Shown here: piece by piece, positions 35,619 through 38,368 of the stretch
Position numbering within the stretch: position 1 is the first letter of the stretch
How the letters are laid out: every line of letters starts with the position of its first letter
Assembly: GCF_029267015.1 (NCBI RefSeq)
Contig: NZ_JARIEA010000027.1
Location: 1-38,368, forward strand
Origin: Sporosarcina ureae
GTDB lineage: Bacteria; Bacillota; Bacilli; Bacillales_A; Planococcaceae
Direction of reading: 5' to 3'
DNA: 38,368 nucleotides
Notes under the pieces: generated by a model
What the model saw: the letters and a program-made list of their open reading frames with translations, nothing else
The model's database searches: none
What the model was told of the DNA's origin: nothing
Made by a program: the position numbers and the translations under genes

Positions 35619-35677
35619 TTGTTTTCTGACGGATAAATTCATTAAATTTATCTGCTCTTAACAGTGCATTTTACTCT

Positions 35678-35709
35678 CCCTAAGGCATATTTTGCTTTAG
35701 GGATTTTTC
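35678..35709 (+). terminator. Likely FMN-controlled terminator before ribU
   Basis: CCCTAAGGCA (35678-35687) / TGCTTTAGGG (35693-35702) followed by ATTTTT. TCTCCC at 35675-35680, at its foot, is complementary to GGGAGA (35570-35575), which overlaps the 3' strand of aptamer P1, giving a possible antiterminator when FMN is scarce. Confidence 0.8.
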
Positions 35710-35773
35710 GCGGAACAGTAGATGTGCAAGCCTTTCCTCTTTTGAAGTGAATCGCAAAAGGAGAGAGGAACAA

Positions 35774-36355
35774 GTGAATAACAAGAAGTTACGTAAGCTA
35801 ATTTTGGTGGCAATATTGGGGAGTATTTCAACGGTGTTGATGCAGTTTAACTTTCCCATCCCGGCAATGCCCGGATTTTTAAAGATCGACTTCAGTGAGA
35901 TTCCTGCTGTTATGGCAATCATGACGATGGGACCTGTCGCAGGTATTGGCGTAGAGTTATTGAAAAACGTCATGCACTGGTTCTTATCAGGAAGCCCGAC
36001 AGGAGTACCGGTAGGAGAAATCGCAAACTTTGCGACAGGTGTATTATTCATTATGCCAATCTACTGGATCTTCATGAAGTATCGTTCAGCTAAAGGTCTG
36101 ATGACAGGATTGTTCGCAGGTACAGTAGCAATGGCAGTAGGTATGAGCTTGTTGAATTACTTAGTGTTCTTGCCGATGTACACATACTTCCTTGGTATGC
36201 CAGCAGTTACTGGCGACTCATTGTATCAGATGATTATCTTAGGAATCTTGCCGTTCAACCTAGTCAAGGGTGTCATTTTATTGGTCATCACGTTGATGTT
36301 ATATAGAAGTATGGAGAAGTGGATTCTTCAGCAACAAAAGAAATTATCGTTCTAA
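35774..36355 (+). CDS. ribU: Riboflavin ECF-transporter S component RibU
   Basis: Substrate-binding membrane subunit that captures riboflavin and works with the shared EcfA-EcfA'-EcfT energising module encoded elsewhere. From GTG 35774 it is 193 aa with about six helices. The N-terminal LILVAILGSISTVLMQFNFPIPAMPGFLKIDFSEIPAV is the RibU/FmnP signature, and GPVAGIGVELLKNVMHW is also conserved. GTG 35774 is preferred because AAAGGAGAGAGG (35757-35768) precedes it; GTG 35747 would add nine charged residues encoded by that ribosome site. The FMN riboswitch upstream confirms the vitamin B2 role. Confidence 0.95.
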   Translation: MNNKKLRKLILVAILGSISTVLMQFNFPIPAMPGFLKIDFSEIPAVMAIMTMGPVAGIGVELLKNVMHWFLSGSPTGVPVGEIANFATGVLFIMPIYWIFMKYRSAKGLMTGLFAGTVAMAVGMSLLNYLVFLPMYTYFLGMPAVTGDSLYQMIILGILPFNLVKGVILLVITLMLYRSMEKWILQQQKKLSF

Positions 36356-36367
36356 ATCATAAAAGTG

Positions 36368-36402
36368 CCAGTCTTCCTGCAAACAGGGAAGGCTGGTTTT
36401 TT
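36368..36402 (+). terminator. Terminator after ribU
   Basis: CCAGTCTTCC / GGAAGGCTGG (one T-G pair), extended by TG / CA with a bulge, followed by TTTTTT at 36397-36402. Confidence 0.88.
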
Positions 36403-36444
36403 ATGTAAGTGGAAAGTGGGAAGTGTGGCAATTGTAACGTCAAG

Positions 36445-36574
36445 GGATTTCCACTGCAGCTGGGGGACGCTTTCTGGAGGGGCCGCGTTGAGCCAACTAG
36501 TCACTTCGTTCCTTTAATTGTCTCACCTGTCGGCTTGATCCTCCCAGAGTCGCACCCATCTTCCGTTGCAATCC
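36445..36574 (-). repeat. Dispersed palindromic repeat, copy 3 (reverse orientation)
   Basis: A 130-bp block ending in GGATT / AATCC. On the minus strand it shows GCGACTC, GGATCAAG, CAGGTGAGACAA, CGAAGTGACTAGTTGGCTCA and GAAAGCGTCCCCCA, in the same order and spacing as copy 2 at 9809-9941 (long stretches identical). An ORF crossing it and one crossing copy 2 would share the peptide motif LQLGDAF, which reflects the DNA repeat and not a protein family. Confidence 0.82.
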
Positions 36575-36631
36575 TTACATATAAAGTGGATATATGTATA
36601 TCACACACTGTCGATAGTTTGTGAATTATTG

Positions 36632-36663
36632 TTGTCATTGAACTATATTAAGTTCAATGACAA
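36632..36663. repeat. Perfect 13-bp inverted repeat between repeat copies 3 and 4
   Basis: TTGTCATTGAACT (36632-36644) and AGTTCAATGACAA (36651-36663) flank a 6-nt ATATTA spacer. No U-tract follows on either strand, so it is not a typical terminator. The remainder of 36575-36755 shows no gene. Confidence 0.6.
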
Positions 36664-36755
36664 ATAAAATCGCAGATTATGTCTCGCATTAGGTAGAGAC
36701 TATTTACAATCCTAGCTTTAGGGGATAACAATAAGTGGCTACCCCATACTTTGCA

Positions 36756-36843
36756 GGGATTTTCGTTCCGAGCGGCGACTCCCGCGGGATAAGCATGAGC
36801 CTTGAGACCCCGCAGAAGCGAAGCGCCGAGGAGGCTCAAGCCA
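36756..36843 (+). repeat. Dispersed palindromic repeat, copy 4 (forward, truncated)
   Basis: GGGATTTTCGTTCCG, GCGACTCCCGCGGGATAAGC, TGAGACC, GCGAAGCGCCGAGG and GGCTCAAGCC follow the forward order of copy 2. The expected last third (GAAAGCGTCC and the closing arm) is missing; sequence changes to AT-rich DNA at about 36843, towards the transposase gene. Confidence 0.72.
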
Positions 36844-38368
36844 TCATAGCTGTCAACTTAAGAATTCACAGTAAATTTATAACCCGCATCCCATGCACTA
36901 TCCATGGTTTACTAGCGTGATTAAAAGGGTAAGATCTTTGTAAGCACGCTAAATAAACGACGCTCTCGTGTCGTAAAAAATTAATTTTTTTCAGTTAAAT
37001 AGAAGGTGATGTATGGCAGTTCCATTGGCGGATCTGGGTTTTCTAGCAGTTTTACAAAGTAATTGGATCACTGCTTGGAAGATCACTATACATCCCTTCT
37101 TTTTTCTGTGGAAAATTCCGTATAACTTAGGTAACACTTCATTCGAGATTGTACGTACGGCAATCATCTCACTAATTTCCATCTCTTTTTCCTCCCAAAT
37201 GATGTTCCTTATTTGATAGGCAATGAATTGACTTATTATACACACGAGAAGAGTGGCATATAAATGGCACAACCAACGTGGGTTTTTTACCAATTTAAAA
37301 TGATCAATTTTTATATAAGATTTCCATACTTTGAATTGAAGTTCGACTTGCCAACGAAGCCGATATAACAGCGTCACCTGTTTTTCAGAAATTGATATAG
37401 GTAGATTCGTCATATATACCGTGATCCCTGCCAAATCACGTATTACCTGTTTGGGTTCTTTTCCTGACTTCGTTGTTCTTCTGTCAATCTTTTTTAATCT
37501 GTTTTCTATTTGCTTTTCCCCATGGGAAAAAATAATACAACGTGCAGGAAAGTGGGCCTCACCTCCAAAATACACATCCTCTAACTCTAAATACTCTCCA
37601 GGTTGTAAATTTCTACACAGCTCGACTAGATCAATTCGATGATATTGACTACTTTTTATCGGCTTTCCATTCTTATGATAAGTAGGATAGGGATTTTTGT
37701 AGGCCAGATACATATCATTTCGTGTTTTTGATATAAAAAACACACCCGATTGATCCATTCTTTTAAATTGTTCAAAACTAAAATAGCCTAAATCTTGCAT
37801 GCAAAGCTCGTTTTCGACTACATAAGGAAGCCTCTCACTTCCCATTTTGGCATCGTTGATATGGATGAAATCCACTTTAAGGAATGTTGATTGACCTGAA
37901 AGTAGATCGAATTCAAAATGCACCTTCGCTGATTGTTGATGTGTATTTTTAGCACGCGATTTCAAATGATCTGGCACACTCACGAATGTAGAATCCATAA
38001 CGCGTATACTAGTAAATGGAAGTGTGTCTTGACTTAGTAGTGATGACAAATCCAGTTGATTCTGTACAATGACTACCTCATGAATCAATCGAAGTAAAAA
38101 CTCCGCTGCTTCAGGCGTGAATTTCTTGTCAATAGCAGTTCGACTGACAGAAATGTCTTGATCCAGACTCAACTTTACACAAAGTTCTTGAAGGGAGGAG
38201 TCTAGTAAATTTCCGTGATTTTTAAAGAGGAGCATAAGAAAATCACCAGCAGTGATTTGTCTTTTACGCTTGATAAAACCGGTTTCCTTAGCCAAAGCAT
38301 CCACTCTTTCAGGATGGATCAATGAAAGTAATTGTTCAAGCATGTCAAAATGATGGTTGATAGACATA
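36844..38368 (-). mobile_element. IS4-family insertion sequence, partial at window edge
   Basis: The transposase gene occupies 36991-38367 and reaches the window end, so only one side of the element is visible. Its boundary is placed at about 36844, where repeat copy 4 breaks off. The 147 bp between holds no gene but has short inverted repeats (TAGCGTG at 36914 / CACGCTA at 36944; ACGAC / GTCGT near 36968-36985) and an AT-rich run. Terminal inverted repeats and target duplication cannot be confirmed without the other end. Confidence 0.6.
36991..38367 (-). CDS. IS4-family transposase
   Basis: DDE transposase of 458 aa. The IS4 signature Y-(2)-R-(3)-E-(6)-K is exact at residues Tyr335, Arg338, Glu342 and Lys349 (YRLRWQVELQFKVWK). 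The other catalytic residues are probably Asp125 (VMDSTFVS) and Asp192 (MQDLGYFS), giving a complete DDE triad, so the enzyme may be active. The N-terminal helical domain (ITAGDFLMLLFKNHG) is typical of the family. The ATG at 38367 is one base from the window end; it is a plausible start, but a longer N-terminus cannot be excluded. No frameshift is seen. Confidence 0.9.
   Translation of the reverse strand: MSINHHFDMLEQLLSLIHPERVDALAKETGFIKRKRQITAGDFLMLLFKNHGNLLDSSLQELCVKLSLDQDISVSRTAIDKKFTPEAAEFLLRLIHEVVIVQNQLDLSSLLSQDTLPFTSIRVMDSTFVSVPDHLKSRAKNTHQQSAKVHFEFDLLSGQSTFLKVDFIHINDAKMGSERLPYVVENELCMQDLGYFSFEQFKRMDQSGVFFISKTRNDMYLAYKNPYPTYHKNGKPIKSSQYHRIDLVELCRNLQPGEYLELEDVYFGGEAHFPARCIIFSHGEKQIENRLKKIDRRTTKSGKEPKQVIRDLAGITVYMTNLPISISEKQVTLLYRLRWQVELQFKVWKSYIKIDHFKLVKNPRWLCHLYATLLVCIISQFIAYQIRNIIWEEKEMEISEMIAVRTISNEVLPKLYGIFHRKKKGCIVIFQAVIQLLCKTARKPRSANGTAIHHLLFN

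Noticed and set aside
35680..36051. 123-codon minus-strand frame over ribU
   Set aside because: Antisense shadow of ribU and its terminator with no ribosome site.
36409..36624. 71-codon open frame over repeat copy 3
   Set aside because: Repeat-derived frame with no ribosome site and repeat-like amino acid pattern on both strands.
36654..36839. Open frames on both strands over repeat copy 4
   Set aside because: They overlap the truncated repeat and follow its palindromic structure; no start signals.

Overview
The window looks like chromosomal DNA of a low-GC, Gram-positive, endospore-forming member of Bacillales. The operon order (aldo/keto reductase-nudF-fur-xerD-deoB, spoIIAA-spoIIAB-sigF, spoVAF-lysA, scpA-scpB-dacB-rluB, resABCDE-sigX-rsiX) follows the Bacillus subtilis backbone. 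Several B. subtilis genes are missing from it, and a pyrimidine-nucleoside phosphorylase sits after deoB. That pattern suggests Planococcaceae, perhaps Sporosarcina; the genus is an inference. No tRNA, rRNA or CRISPR array was seen.

Left third (1-13.2 kb): metabolism and transport. A tryptophan-type (TrpX/Y/Z-like) ABC transporter operon opens the window, and its permease gene carries an in-frame TAA at codon 23. Next come a convergent branched-chain aminotransferase with a CodY-like palindrome, a D-amino-acid/glycine oxidase-like flavoprotein, pseudouridine-5'-phosphate glycosidase with exonuclease III, an MFS transporter of the CynX/NimT type divergent from an AEC transporter, a gene-free island with two inverted palindromic repeats, a guanine-riboswitch-controlled xpt-pbuX operon, and an aldo/keto reductase.

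Middle (13.2-25 kb): nudF, a membrane protein in the spoIIM position, fur, xerD, deoB and pdp are followed by the forespore switch operon spoIIAA-spoIIAB-sigF with a Spo0A-box-like palindrome upstream. spoVAF, lysA, a previously unlisted 36-codon membrane peptide gene and ribT come next. A DUF309 (YpuF-like) gene lies in inverted orientation. spoVAA-AE, dacF, pupG and the rib biosynthesis genes are not where B. subtilis has them.

Right third (25-38.4 kb): scpA-scpB-dacB, rluB, the cytochrome c maturation and redox-signalling operon resABC-resDE, the ECF sigma factor sigX with its own ECF-type promoter and anti-sigma rsiX, then an FMN-riboswitch-controlled riboflavin ECF-transporter subunit (ribU). 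The window ends with a second pair of inverted palindromic repeats and an IS4-family transposase that runs to the window edge and appears to have interrupted one repeat copy.

The least explained elements are the dispersed palindromic repeats: four copies in two islands, both in the same reverse-then-forward layout. Also notable are two riboswitch leaders with the same unusual plan, in which the aptamer's P1 region is complementary to the foot of a distal terminator beyond an extra hairpin.
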